From contig CM031621.1 in NCBI GenBank assembly GCA_018398815.1, positions 185,610 through 249,609 on the forward strand: a DNA stretch of 64,000 bases, given 5' to 3'. This document shows positions 1 through 53,609 of this stretch, one piece after another. Origin of the DNA: Conus ventricosus (taxonomy: Eukaryota; Mollusca; Gastropoda; Neogastropoda; Conidae). The notes under the pieces are model-generated. The model saw nothing but the letters and a program-made list of their open reading frames with translations. It was not told the DNA's origin and ran no database searches. A program made the position numbers and the translations under genes. How positions within the stretch are numbered: the first letter of the stretch is position 1; the number at the start of each line of letters is the position of its first letter.

Positions 1-450
1 CATTGATTTTGGCCGGCCTTGACGTAAAACAAGGTCGCAGTGTGTGAAGGAAAGTAACGCAGCATGTGCATCCACTTGCGGCCATAACGAACACCAGGGG
101 AGACAACCAGAGCGGGTGGATACAGGCGAAACAAATGCAAGAGGGTTAACTTAAGACATCACTGGTATCCGTAATTTTTCTGCATGCTAATCATGTTTTC
201 AGTTGTCAATAAATTTGATCTAAATATTTCATGTCTGAGGACTAGACATTGAGTTCAATGGTTTTCTGTGAAGTTGCTCAAGATTTTCGAGTCTGTCCCT
301 ATGCCTTTGCGCAGACTTTCTTGTTGATTGGCTAATTGAAAGTCCTTTCCCAACTGCTGTTCACTGAATTATTTAGTTGGTCCAATTGCTAAACATTGCT
401 GTTTCAAGGTTTATAATTTGAATTTTTTTTTTTTTCCAGCTGCAAAAGAA
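1..450. other. left edge, possible minus-strand ORF fragment
   Basis: Minus-strand translation of roughly 1-150 is open and protein-like (for example GVRYGRKWMHMLRYFPS), but it is cut by the window edge and no family is recognised. The rest to 450 shows nothing clear. Confidence 0.2.
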
Positions 451-452
451 AT

Positions 453-616
453 ATTAGTCTGTATGTTGTTGTCAATACGATTGTTCCCTGCAGTTGAAGG
501 AGATGATAGTCTGTGTGTTGTTGTCAATACAATTGTTCCCTGCAGTTGAAGGAGATGATAGTCTGTGTGCTGTTGTCATTACAATACAATTGTTCCCTGC
601 AGTTGAAGGAGATGAT
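453..616. repeat. short tandem repeat, ~52-58 bp unit, 3 copies
   Basis: Three copies of a unit containing TTGTTCCCTGCAGTTGAAGG and GTCTGTGTGTTGTTGTC. Spacing varies by a 6-base insertion in the last copy. Confidence 0.8.
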
Positions 617-983
617 ATTCCATGTGTATGAAAACTGCAAAAAAGATATTGGAAGCATGAAAAAAGATTGAAAAAAACAATTATCATAAAGAAAATGTTG
701 AGTCAGATGCTTCATGTAGTGGGAATATCCCTTTGGGCTTGAAATGTCAGTTGCTGAAAATCAGGTGTTTGCTTTTTAAGTTTCAGGGGTGGCAAGAGAT
801 TAAAGGAGAAAAAAAAAAATGGAAACAACAGAGCCATTGATGAAGTAAAATTCAATACTTATCGTCCGTTCTGGACTGTTTTAATGTATGTTAATTAAAA
901 AGAACTCAGTAGGGTCGAATCTTGACCAGAGTTCTGCATGTAGATTAATACGACTGGCTTCATAAGAGACTGAAACTTTCAAT

Positions 984-1148
984 TCAGAAGGAAGCGCAAA
1001 ACAACCACATCAATAGCTGATCACCAAATTCTTTAACGCCTTGTCTTGTTGGAACCGGTCTGACTTCGGCTTGAGGACCGTAACCCTTGGTTACAAGAAT
1101 TGAACCATCACGACCATCAACAACAAAGCGTGGCCCTGCGCGAAGAGC
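984..1148 (-). CDS. possible terminal coding exon of an unidentified minus-strand gene
   Basis: Read on the minus strand, a good 3' splice site (TTTGTTTTGTTTTCAG) is followed by exactly 55 codons ending in TGA. The peptide has ordinary protein composition (FVVDGRDGSILVTKGYGPQ). I recognise no family and found no partner exon upstream between 1150 and 8100. It could be an isolated exon or a retrocopy fragment. Confidence 0.35.
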   Translation of the reverse strand, partial: ALRAGPRFVVDGRDGSILVTKGYGPQAEVRPVPTRQGVKEFGDQLLMWLFCASF

Positions 1149-1249
1149 CTGAAAACAAAACAAATAGTATGAAAACTTTTGCCTTGTCCAGTGTTTGTGT
1201 TGGCCATTCATAAACGTGAGTAAGGCTGGCGCCGGACGTACGCTTCCAC

Positions 1250-1275
1250 AGAAGTTTTTTTTTTTTTTTTTTTTT
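1250..1275. repeat. poly(T) tract
   Basis: About 22 T bases beginning after AGAAG. Possibly the tail of an old retroelement, but no body is recognised. Confidence 0.6.
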
Positions 1276-1726
1276 ACCTAAGTGGATTGAAAACAGCCTA
1301 GCCCAGTTCCAGGAAAAGCAACAATTAAATCCTTGAAATAACTGCTCCGATGTTAGCAGTAGATTTGAATGTTTTAAGAGTTTTGATGCATTTTTGTATA
1401 TATTTGTTATGTTTGTTTTTAGACACTGATTAAGGTTTGAGAAAGCAATTTTCCAGTACATTTGACATGATATGACAGTCGAAGTTGTATCATCAGATTT
1501 CGGACTGCTTTTTCATTGCTTTGGGAGATATTCTGTTTATCAAATATACCATATCATATCATTTACCTGAGAACCAGACTACACCAGTTGTTTTGTTATG
1601 GTTGTGTAATGCCTCTTACTGTGATGATGAAGTAGAGGGAGTCTGCACTGGGGGAACTGCACTGAAATAAAAAAAATGCTTGAAAAACTTTGACTTGAGT
1701 ATGTGATGGAAGTGTTTCTGTTGCGC

Positions 1727-2430
1727 CACCATGGCCACACCAGGTCTCTTCCAGTGTAAACTGTTTCCCCACACTCTGGAAATACTATGTCAGAAATATG
1801 TCACATTTCCACCATGGCCACACCAGGTCTCTTCCAGTTTAAACTATTTTCCTACGCGCTGGAAATTCTATGTCAGGAATATGTCACATTTCCACCATGG
1901 CCACACCAGGTCTCTTCCAGTTTAAACTGTTTTCCTACTCGCTGGAAATTCTATGTCAGAAATATGTCACATTTCCACCATGGCGACACCAGGTCTCTTC
2001 CAGTTTAAACTGTTTTCCTACGCGCTGGAAATTCTATGTCTGAAATATGTCACATTTCCCCCATGGCGACACCATGTCTCTTCCAGTTTAAACTGTTTTC
2101 CTACACTCTGGAAATTCTATGTCTGAAATATGTCACATTTCACTCTGGAAATTCTATGTCTGAAATATGTCACATTTCCACCATGGCCACACCAGGTCTC
2201 TTCCAGTTAAAACTGTTTTTCCCACACTCTGGAAATTCTATGTCTGAAATATGTCACATTTCCACCATGGCCACACCAGGTCCCTTCCAGTTTAAACTGT
2301 TTCCCCACACTCTGGAAATACTATGTCAGAATATGTCACATTTCCACCATGGCCACACTAGGGCTCTTCCAGTTAAAACTGTTTTCCCACACTCTGGAAA
2401 TACTATGTCAGAAATATGCCACATTTCCTG
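1727..2430. repeat. 83-bp minisatellite, ~8.5 copies
   Basis: Unit contains CCACCATGGCCACACCAGGT, CTCTTCCAGTTTAAACTG and TATGTCAGAAATATGTCAC. Copies differ by substitutions; one copy (2127-2165) is shortened. Confidence 0.92.
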
Positions 2431-2439
2431 TTAATCTCT

Positions 2440-3640
2440 TTGAGTCTACCTTTATTCTTCATCTGTCTGAAAGAAGCCTCAGATCAAAGTAGAAATCGGT
2501 AGTCAGTATCATTATCCTCGATGACCATCTTTAGGTTTGTTTCAGATTCGATGGCCTTTTACATCCAATCTGATCAGCTCAGTTTGATCCCCAGTCCTAT
2601 GGTGTATCATGTAGGGACTGTCGAGGTGTATGCGTCATGGTGCCGTGCAACAGGTGAAGACCGACGGCTTTTTCTACCAATCACAATGAGAAATATCACT
2701 CGGCCAGATCTATCTATCTATCTGTGTGTGTGTGTGTGTGTGTGTGCTACAGGAGACAGACCTAAAAACAAAGTTTGACATAAGAACAACATTTGAATAA
2801 TCTGGTTTGTAATTCAGCTTTTTTACTGCTTAAAGTTCATTTCATTTTCAATACAAACAAGATCTATGCTGTTGTCTTTAAGGGCTAAAGATCAGAAGGG
2901 AAATCTTCTCTACTGATGTTTATCCATGATTTTTTTTTCTCTCCATGTACCAAACTAGTAACATCCTCTGATCGTCTGGTTAGAAGAGAATCATCATTTT
3001 TTTCTCTCATATTCTTTCTAGATAAGGTTATACTTAATTGATCTTAGTCAAGATTTCACACTTATTCATCTTTTATACCTGTTTGTAGCTTGGAGAATAC
3101 AACTAGGTAAACTTGTTTCAACATACTTGACAGAAGAGGTAGGTATATTAAACAAAGAAATCAAAAATTGAAAAATTGGTAAACCTGTTTCAATTGATAA
3201 GAAGTACCATGTAAAAAAAATCAAACATGAAAAAAAATGATCTAGGTACAGGTTCCTTAACAACTTTGGCAAAGATGAGCTGTCCTTTCTTTTTCTCTTT
3301 TCAGACAACGGAATATCACAAAGATTAAGAATGATAAAATTTTCATATGAACAATTGTTTCTTTGATAGCGTATCATAGTTTGTGCATTACATGGGAAAA
3401 GTAACGCTAATCCATGTGATGTTCATTTCACCATTTTTTTCTGAGTTGATGTTGACATCAGTGCCATCTTTTTTGCCAAATTTGATTTATATCTTTGACT
3501 ATGTCTTGAAATTTGATCATGGTTTAAAGTAAATATAGGGCAAGGTATCTGCAAACATGTTTTCCCCTTTTTTTTTTTTTAATGAACGAAGGACATGTTT
3601 GAAATGTCAGTAAAACAAACAGTTGGTGACTCTCCTGGCC
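2440..3640. other. unique-looking intergenic sequence
   Basis: No coding or RNA gene recognised. It contains a (TG)n tract at about 2722-2746 and AT-rich sequence. Confidence 0.5.
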
Positions 3641-3656
3641 ACTCCCCACCCCCACC

Positions 3657-4308
3657 CAGTACTGCAAACAGCTTGTTGTGAGACTTTCGGTGACATTTCT
3701 GCACAGTACTGAAAACAGCTTGTTGTGAGACTTTCGGTGACATTTCTGCACAGTACTGAAAACAGCTTGTTGTGAGACTTTCGGTGACATTTCTGCACAG
3801 TACTGAAAACAGCTTGTTGTGAGACTTTCGGTGACATTTCTGCACAGTACTGCAAACAGCTTGTTGTGAGATTTTCAGTGACATTTCTGCACACTGCTGC
3901 AAACAGCTTGTTGTGAGACTTTCAGTGACATTTCTGCACACTGCTGCAAACAGCTTGTGAGGCTTTCATGACATTTCTGCACACGGCTGCAAACAGCTTG
4001 TTGTGAGACTTTTAGTGACATTTCTGCTAACTACTGAAAATAGCTTGTTGTGAGACTTTTAGTGACATTTCTGCAAACTGCTGAAAATAGCTTGTTGTGA
4101 GGCTTTCATGACATTTCTGCAAACTGCTGAAAATACCTTGTTATGAGACTTTTAGTGACATTTCTGCACACTGCTGAAAATAGCTTGTTGTGAGACTTTT
4201 AGTGACATTTCTGCACACTGCTGAAAATAGCTTGTTGCGAGGCTTTCAGTGACATTTCTGGACTCTGCTGAAAATAGCTTGTTGCGAGACTTTCAGTGAC
4301 ATTTCTGC
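3657..4308. repeat. 47-bp minisatellite, ~14 copies
   Basis: Unit includes CAGCTTGTTGTGAGACTTTC and GTGACATTTCTGCAC. The left half is homogeneous and the right half more diverged, consistent with expansion at the left edge. Confidence 0.92.
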
Positions 4309-4689
4309 ACAGGAAATCTTCGCTTGAAAATGTGTATTTTAAATCGCCATCACAACTGTTTGTTAACACATCTGAATTGATTGCTGTGTAGCCTCATATG
4401 ATAGCTTACAGACTGCACAGCTGTCCCTGTGAGGTCAATGTGATGCCTGAAATGTGGCTGTGTTCAGCTACAGAGGTGAGTGTGGAGGAAGCAATTCACC
4501 AACATGAGAGACCTGGGAAGATCAGGTGGTAAAAAACACTATGTATATCCTGCACTGTAGTGTTCTTCAAATTGGTATTAAATAATGATTCAATAATAAT
4601 CATAATTCAATAGGTTTCATCTGTAAACCCGTGCAAATTTCTTCTTTCTGCGTACACAGGCTGATACTCCTGCGGACACTGCCTGTATA

Positions 4690-5038
4690 GACAGGTAGTG
4701 GAGTTTTGTGTGTATGACCGTTTTTTATCCCACCATTAAGGCAGCCATACTCCATCTTCGGAGAAGGTGCATGCTATGTGTAACATGTCCTCCATACCAA
4801 CGGCCAAATTGGCCTTCTCTTCTGAATGTTGGTGATGGGATTTTACGTGTGTGCAAGATGTTGTGCGTGCGTTCACACACGGAACCTCGGTTTATAGTCT
4901 CATTCGAAGGACTGTATGGGGAATGAAGTCAGAACCAATGTTAACTTCAAGGGAAAAATCCCCCTGTACCAAAATTCGAACCTGCAACCCCAGGATCACG
5001 AGTCCGGCGCTCTACCAACTGGGCTATTCAGGCCCCAC
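4690..5038 (-). mobile_element. tRNA-derived SINE (degenerate)
   Basis: On the minus strand the head (5037 down to ~4963) is tRNA-like. It has an A box (TAGCCCAGTTGGTAGAGC) and a B box (GGTTCGAAT) with a ten-odd-base anticodon stem between them. The body holds a segment whose + strand reads AAGGCAGCCATACTCCATCT, which resembles a core I recall from molluscan SINEs; the family name is uncertain. Not a functional tRNA gene, because it continues into a ~270-bp body. Confidence 0.65.
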
Positions 5039-5334
5039 AAATTTCTTCAATTCAGAGGTCTTGGCATTTTCCCAGACGCAGTGCTAGCAGTGGGTACTTT
5101 GGTTCAGCTGACTACAAAGGCTATACAGGGGGTTAAAACAAGTGATAACCAGTGCTTTATATGCTGATTACCATTGTTTGCCATTAGCTTCTAATTGATA
5201 CAACAAATAATTATTTACTGATAGTGACATTTCTGCTCTACAGAGAGGGGATGTTTTTGAGAAAGTAATGCAATATAGTGTCACCTCTTGTTGGTGGATG
5301 ATTGGGCAGTGATGTATTGTGATAACTTAACTTT

Positions 5335-5572
5335 GCAGGTAGATCTGGTTCACAGCTCAGGGGTACTAGCTTCTCAAAAGGTTCAGAAGTGTGTCTTTCA
5401 GGTGAAGTTTTGCAGGTAGATCTGGCTCACTGCTGGAGGTACTGGCTTCTCAAAAGGTTCAGGAAGTGTGTCTTTCAGGTGAAGTTTTACAGGTAGATCT
5501 GGCTCACTGCTGGAGGTACTGGCTTCTCAAAAGGTTCAGGAAGTGTGTCTTTCAGGTGAAGTTTTGCAGTTT
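5335..5572. repeat. ~77-bp tandem repeat, 3 copies
   Basis: Unit includes GCAGGTAGATCTGGCTCACT and TCTCAAAAGGTTCAGGAAGT. The first copy is the most diverged. Confidence 0.85.
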
Positions 5573-5767
5573 AAACTCCTGCTGTTCTTTCCCTTGATTT
5601 TTTTTTTCACCGGTGCTCGAAGGTGGTGTTGTGGGAATCACCACATTAAAAAAGATGTTTTTTGTTATGAATAGAATGATTTACTAAAATGAACTCTAAC
5701 AAATGCGTTTACCAAGACAAAAAGAAGAGAATTTGAGAAATGTTCATATTATTTCATAGTTAATGCT

Positions 5768-5793
5768 CCCCCCCCCCCCCCCCCCCCCCCCCC
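5768..5793. repeat. poly(C) tract of 26
   Basis: Uninterrupted C run followed by ACCACACACC. Length is likely inexact in the assembly. Confidence 0.7.
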
Positions 5794-5984
5794 ACCACAC
5801 ACCACACACACACAAACTGTCAAGAGTTCATCAGTATTTTTCTGAAGATGGCATGCTTGCTGTGAAGACTTACGCCAGTCATGCAGGGTTTGTTCGGGGA
5901 AACTTCTGAGCAAAGTGCTGTCAGAAAGCCACTCAGGAAATGTGTACAGAATGCGAGAAAGAACGTGTGTGTAGAAAGCAACAG

Positions 5985-6262
5985 AGGAACTGCTTACAGA
6001 AGCTGCAGAGAACGTACATACACAGAGCCACATAGAAAGCACATTCACAATACTACTCTGGAGATGCTTACCGAAAACCACATAGAACATGCACACAGAA
6101 AGCCATATTGGAAGAGCATACAGAAAGCCTTACAGAAAGTGCAGACAGAAAGCCATATTGGAAGAGCATACAGAAAGCCTTACAGAAAGTGCAGACAGAA
6201 AGCTGCACAGGATACACAAACAGAAAGCCACAGAGGAAGAGCATACAGAAAGCCACACACAT
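5985..6262. repeat. ~50-bp repeat with ACAGAAAGCC core
   Basis: Two near-identical 50-bp units (6095-6200) are flanked by diverged ~12-bp echoes of CAGAAAGCC. The unit stays open for long stretches in two frames but encodes nothing recognisable. Confidence 0.75.
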
Positions 6263-6354
6263 ACACAACCACAAAAGAAGTCTTCATATTTTTTCTTCAT
6301 TTATTTTTCCTTTTTTCTGTTTCTTTTTTTTCTTTCTTTTTTTTTTCTTTTTCT

Positions 6355-6770
6355 GTCACAACTATTGTGTCACCTCAGTGGCATTGCACCCACACTGCTC
6401 ATTCCAACTCCTTGCCCACAGTCACAGTCCAGTCCATCCTGCCACAACGCTGGTACCAGCAATCCACAGAGAGCAGTCAATGTCAAGTCATCATGAGGCA
6501 ACCCACCAGAAGAGACACTGCACTGCTGCCGAGTCACTTGGGTTGTGTTCAGTGGTGGCTGTCCTGATCCAACACACACAGGACATCACCTACTGATGAC
6601 AGTAACTACTCAGTTGCGGAGCCAGTGTGAGTGAGCTGTCTCTTCAGAGAACAGGACCAAGTGTCCAGTGACAGTCCCCATGAACCTGACGATGCAGGTG
6701 ACCCCAGCAGAATCAAACCAAGACCATAGACATGGAGAGGCAATTGAAACTGAGGTCACCATGACAGCAG
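6355..6770 (+). mobile_element. interspersed repeat family A, copy 1
   Basis: Shares an ordered series of blocks with 14435-14900. These include GAGCAGTCAATGTCAAG, GAGACACTGCACTGCTG, CGAGTCACTT, GTGTTCAGTGGTG and GCGGAGCCAG. No ORF or terminal repeat recognised. Confidence 0.6.
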
Positions 6771-6949
6771 GGCATTAAAGGCTACAAAATTTGAGATTTT
6801 CTTTTTTTTTTCCAAGCTGGTCAATGAGGATGAGGATGATGATGAAGATGTTATGGATTTTGTTCTGGTCTGAGACTGCATGACAGGGCTGTACTCCTCG
6901 CTTATTTTTATAATATATCTCAGTATAAATCAGGCCTGAGAGATACGAC

Positions 6950-7185
6950 ACCTGCAGTGTTGGTCAGGAAATTTGAGCAACACTCTCAGAGACGCATCCA
7001 TTAAGTGGATGAAACTCGACTGTGTGGTTCCAACCTTCCCAACTGAGCCCATAGCAAACTCAACTTTGGGTAGGAGTGGGTCGGGGCAGAAATAATCCAC
7101 AAATACAAGGCTGTGATGGGAATCAAACCCATGACCTCCCAGCTGGAAGTCCATGACACTAACCACTTCACCGTCACAGTTGGGA
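6950..7185 (-). mobile_element. second tRNA-derived SINE-like element
   Basis: Minus-strand head at 7182-7108 has A-box-like GTGAAGTGGTTAGTG and B-box-like GGTTTGATTCCCATC, followed by an unrelated body with GTGGATTATTTCTGCCCC. It differs from the element at 4690-5038. Confidence 0.55.
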
Positions 7186-7575
7186 AGAAGTAAATATATG
7201 TATAAAGATAAACTTTGTTTTGAAAGCTTCACTTTCAGTTTCATCAATGAGGTGCCACTGCATGCATATTAGTCCATCTTTGCTACACCACATATGCTGC
7301 GTTTCGAGACCACACTGTGCACTATTTACAGCTGATGGCTACATGAATTAAAATGATGGAGATGGAAAAAATTTAAGATGAAGGGGGTCTCATGGATATG
7401 ACTTAGTAGGTGGCTGACCAGCACATGAGCTCAATGGTCTGGTCAGACCTTGGGTACCTACCTAACCTGTGCCACTATCATCATTCAATGTATTTGTGTG
7501 AATGTACTTATGTGTGTGCATGTGTCTGTGCATGGGTGGGTGGGCATGGGTCCATGTGTGGTGTGTGTCAGTACA

Positions 7576-7579
<4 letters not shown>

Positions 7580-7606
<27 letters not shown>
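7580..7606. repeat. (TG)n microsatellite
   Basis: Pure TG run inside a wider TG-rich stretch, 7500-7625. Confidence 0.85.
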
Positions 7607-7612
<6 letters not shown>

Positions 7613-7639
7613 CGTGTGTGTGTTCATGCACAGGGAGTT

Positions 7640-8068
7640 AGTATAACACTGGGACAGGGAGTGCGGAAGAATCGTTCTCGGTCTTGAACAGGCTCGTCAC
7701 ACAAAAAAAAACAAAAAAAGTGCGTTTGTCATAATTATCAAACAAATGCATGTAAAAGTGTTTCTGTCAGGTTTAGCTGTTGTTGTTGTTGCTTTGCTAA
7801 AGTTTTTGGCACTTGATGCAAAGACAAATCTTACATCAGATTTTGAATGTGTAACTATTGCTGTAGCTATTTCAGCGATGTTACGGGCAAAATTGCTCAG
7901 GGTAATTTTTAACTTCTACACCGGTTCAGCGGCTCCCCTTTCCAGGAAAAGAAAACTCTACAGTCACAAGGGACAAAACTCTACAGTCACAAGGGACACA
8001 ATCAATTTAATTTTATTTCCTGTCAATTTGTGTCTGACCTCAAACCCATTTGTTTTGGTTTCTTTTCA
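7640..8068. other. region immediately upstream of LZTR1
   Basis: No TATA box or initiator recognised. A 24-bp duplication containing CTCTACAGTCACAAGGGACA lies at 7953-7999. An untranslated exon and promoter may lie here but cannot be placed. Confidence 0.3.
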
Positions 8069-8069
8069 G

Positions 8070-8141
8070 GCTTACGGTTTAAAAGAAAAACAAACCCCAA
8101 AATCTTAAGGGCAACGGAATAGTCGAAAACTCAAAAAGACC
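8070..8141 (+). other. probable 5' UTR part of LZTR1 exon with upstream 3' splice site
   Basis: A pyrimidine-rich tract ending in TTTCTTTTCAG at 8069 looks like a good 3' splice site, so the ATG-bearing exon may begin at 8070 and be preceded by an untranslated exon further 5'. The bases before the ATG (AAAGACC then ATGG) are a favourable initiation context. No TATA box or clear promoter is visible. Confidence 0.4.
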
Positions 8142-49710
<41,569 letters not shown>

Positions 49711-50053
49711 TCCCCGCCGCCAGTTGAAGGGAGTGCCGTTCAGCCTCCCACCTGTCTCACTGGATGGTGATCTGTTGGAACTAACGGAATGGGAAGAACG
49801 CTCCAGGAAAACCTGAACTGAGTGCAGGCGGTCAGTTCGCTCAGCCACTGGAACAGAGCTTCACAAAAGTCACGGGGTCTTCGTCTCCCATTAACGACTT
49901 TAAGTGTGACCTCTGAACATCCACGACAGACTCTGGACCGCAGAGATGCGGTATGGAAGTTGTTGACAGGGGAGTGACATTTTCTGAAGTCATTTTTTTT
50001 TTTAATTTATTGAGGAAAGGTAGAATCAAACGTCTGTGAAAGTACTCATCGAG

Positions 50054-50126
<73 letters not shown>

Positions 50127-51205
50127 CATGCACATGCACACAAAAATGACAGCAATGATATGGAGTGACTTACAGACCTGCAACCTCTGATCTTTCAAAG
50201 TGAGAAGCAGGTTTGGGTTTTTTTGTTTTTTTCTCTCCTCAAGATGTGACTGTGGGTTAACACACAGTGACCTGGGGTTATGCTGTCTGTGGACAGAGTC
50301 AGGGAATAGGCTTGCTGCTGCAGGCAGAAAATATTCTTTCTTTTTTTGTTCTCCTCTCTGAAGCTGTGCAAGTGAACATGATCCGGAAAACCAATACTAT
50401 TTGCATACAGCATACATTTTTTTCCATAGTTTTCAGGCCACAGGCTTCATATCAGTCTACTGAGTGTGTGCTGTTGTTGTTTGTTTGTGTGTAGTGTGTG
50501 TGTGTGTTGTTGTTTGTTTTTTTTTTCCAGTGACAGGGGTGAAATTTAAAGTTTATAGTTCTTTCACTGCCTACTGTTCTGGAATGAAGCATTTTTAAAA
50601 GTCACTATGGGTTTATTTTATTTTATATTGATTGATTGATTTGTTTATTTTTTAATACTCCATAGTTTGTGGGAATGCTCAACAATTTTCTCAGCACACG
50701 TTGTGTAGTGCAGGGGAAATGCTTGTATTGTAAACTCCTGTAAAAGGTGTTCTCTTCTTTCTCTATCAAAAAAAACCAAACATGTGAAGCTGGCAGTAGT
50801 GTCTCTTTTGTTGGTGCATGACATTTGGAATTGGTGCTAAACGGGTGGAAGTCTCCAGCTTGATTTTGTTTGTTGTGGAAATTTTCAGCAGTGGTGTAAC
50901 GTTGACTTCAAAAGACTACTGAATCATCGGTGCTATGCTTTGTTAGATACTACAGATGGACCCGCCTTGCTAATACCAGAGTTACTGATTGATTTCATCC
51001 AGAATATGAACATCGACTGAAGTCAAGCAGGCCAGATACATCTGTCCACCAAAGTTCTTAGCTTGAAAGGCATCTCTGCAAAATAACTTTTATGAAGACT
51101 GAAAAAGATGGTAAAGTTGCTCATGTTTTTCTTCGTTCCTTTTTTTGTTGTTGTAATCCCCTATAATGTGATGTTAGAGGGATTAAAAAGAACTCACATG
51201 ATATG
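49711..51205 (+). other. LZTR1 3' UTR (3' end uncertain)
   Basis: Sequence after the stop codon contains no recognisable coding. I see no AATAAA down to about 53400. The first variant hexamer is ATTAAA at 51182, which I use as a provisional end. It includes a CA/TG-poor T-rich stretch and a (CA)n tract at 50056-50130. Confidence 0.35.
50056..50130. repeat. (CA)n microsatellite in the 3' UTR
   Basis: CA run with one TATA interruption. Confidence 0.9.
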
Positions 51206-51214
51206 AAATTAGAA

Positions 51215-51660
51215 GGTCCTGCAGTCAGATGGTTAGAGCATGTGCCTGTGAAGCTGATGGCTGGGTGTTTGAAACACACCTGGGGTCGTGTGCCTGTGAA
51301 GCTGATTGCTGGGTGTTTGAAACACACCTGGGGTCGTGTGCCTTTGAAGCTGATGGCTGGGTGTTTGAATCACACCTGGGGTCATGTGCCTGTGAAGCTG
51401 ATGGCTGGGTGTTTGAATCACACCTGGGGTCGTGTGCCTGTGAAGCTGATGGCTGGGTGTTTGAATCACACCTGGGGTCAGATTTTTACAGCTGGAAAAC
51501 CCTGTCCGTTGACCCAGCAGTAAAACAGGCACTTGATTCAGGCCAGGAAAGGTTAAAGCAGTGGAAAAAGAGGAATGAGCGCCATGGTTTATAATGCTGT
51601 GCCTGGAACGTGATGGACCTCTGGTGACTCCCTGCTCCTGTGGCCAGTAAGCTATGGGAC
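51215..51660 (+). mobile_element. tRNA-derived SINE with amplified B-box half
   Basis: A-box-like CAGATGGTTAGAGCATGTG is followed by ~47-bp units (GCTGATGGCTGGGTGTTTGA then ACACACCTGGGGTC) repeated five times to 51480. The SINE-like body then continues (ACCCTGTCCGTTGACCCAGC). The repeated part corresponds to the anticodon arm plus T arm. Confidence 0.55.
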
Positions 51661-52870
51661 TTTAAACATGAAGATGAATTTCTTTTTTTAAACTGTTGTT
51701 ATTGTTGTAAAGTGAGAACGATGTACAAGGAGAGGGTAAATATGGAGAGGGGGTTTGGTGGGGAGGGGATTAGAGGAACGTAGGTGGGCTGAGAGATGCG
51801 GAGTGGTCTGTGATGCGTTTAAAAGAAAAGAGAAGAATGAATGGGATGTGAATGTTTGGAACAAATACTGTTGACGGCAACAGTCTGTGATAAACCTGAC
51901 TTTCAGATGTGTGGAGTCCAACCACCTGCCAAGAAAACCTGTGTGTGTATGTACTTACTATTGTATAGAGATGCTGCTTTATCATTGAAGGTGTACATCT
52001 GTACATGAGTGTACAGATCTTCCTCCACAGATCAGGAATTGTTTCATTGATGAAACACAGAGTGATCATTGCTTTAACTCTCGTTTTCATTCCAAGAATT
52101 TGGAGTGTTCTCTTTCCCTCTCTCTCCCCGTCTCTTTCTCCTTCTCTCTTTTCTCTCTGTCTGTCTCTGTCTCTGTCTCACACACACAGACTTTTTTTTG
52201 TGACATATGATTTTCATATATCAGACAGTTATTGGTTTTCTCGTGTTTCTTTTTCAACTGTCCTTTCTGGGCTGGCACAATTTGTTCATAGCTGCTTGAA
52301 GTTAAAGTGAATTTTTTGTTTCCATCATCCAGGCCTGTACTGGGTAGACTTGTTAGTTGCTTCTTGGGCCTGTGCAGACACAAGAAATAAGATTGAAATA
52401 AGATTGTGTAACCCACGAACAGCATTGCCCATCACCTTGTGAAATGCCATGTTGAACACACTAGAATAGCAGCAGCATTGTTGGTCATGTTCCTACCTCA
52501 GCACCCATTACAACTAGTTTGTCATGGGATGATATTCAACCTGAAAGTGATGACACAAGTTCTCAGAAAAAAATTGTCCTTTATTACCAGCCAGTGCTGC
52601 ACAAGATTTGAATTTTGCCACATGCTTCATGTAGGTGTTTGTTAATGTAGAAGATAACAAATATAAAGTTCCTGTGACAAAAAGAACAATACTTTCATTG
52701 ATACTATCTGAAGTTTGGCTGCATTCAGCCTGGTAGAGCTTTGTTTCTTTTTCTTTTTGTATAAAGCAAGATTACACCTTGTTCATATTGAAGGGATGTC
52801 CTGGTCGACTGAAAGTTTGACACTATTAAGTTGTCTGAAAACATGTTCTTATATATAGAGAGAGAAAATA
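51660..52870. other. intergenic sequence 3' of LZTR1
   Basis: No gene recognised. Short CT-rich stretch at 52112-52180. Could still be 3' UTR. Confidence 0.4.
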
Positions 52871-52875
52871 GAGTG

Positions 52876-53043
<168 letters not shown>

Positions 53044-53290
53044 AAGCTTACACAAGCATGTTTGGCGGTGGAGGTGGTGGTTGTGGTAGTGTTTGTGTGT
53101 GAGTGTGTATGGGAGTGTGCATGTGTTGGCATACATGAATGCTTGATTTTGCGCTTGCTTGTAGTTTCTCTGTGTACAGTGCAATGTGAAACACAGCTGA
53201 AATGATAACATAAATGTCATCATCTGATGTCAGAATCATTGTCAATCTTGTGTGTGAGTATGCTTTTGTGTGTGAGAAGAGAGAGAGAGA

Positions 53291-53310
53291 GGGGGGGGGG
53301 GGGGGGGGGG
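53291..53310. repeat. poly(G) tract
   Basis: About 20 G. A second run of about 25 G lies at 53536-53560. Confidence 0.75.
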
Positions 53311-53609
53311 AGGGAGAGTTATGACGCTATTGTATTTCATGAAGTAGGCTCATTTTGAGTCTACACACAGTCATTGTCACAATGATGGAGACACTGCTTG
53401 CCTGCACATAAGTTTTCTCTCGCTGCTTACTTCTATAAATATAATTTGGTTAAACAGTGAGGAATTGCATCTCTTAGAGAATCAAGTAAAGACTGTTTTT
53501 CAGGTTTTTGTTTTTTGTGTGTGTGTGTTGTTTTGGGGGGGGGGGGGGGGGGGGGGGGGGTACTTTTTTCTGGGTCACCTGGGAAGACTGGTGACTTGAA
53601 TGGTTGTGA

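Noticed and set aside
4963..5037. tRNA gene on the minus strand
   Set aside because: A and B boxes are present, but it continues into a SINE-like body and the acceptor stem does not pair cleanly.
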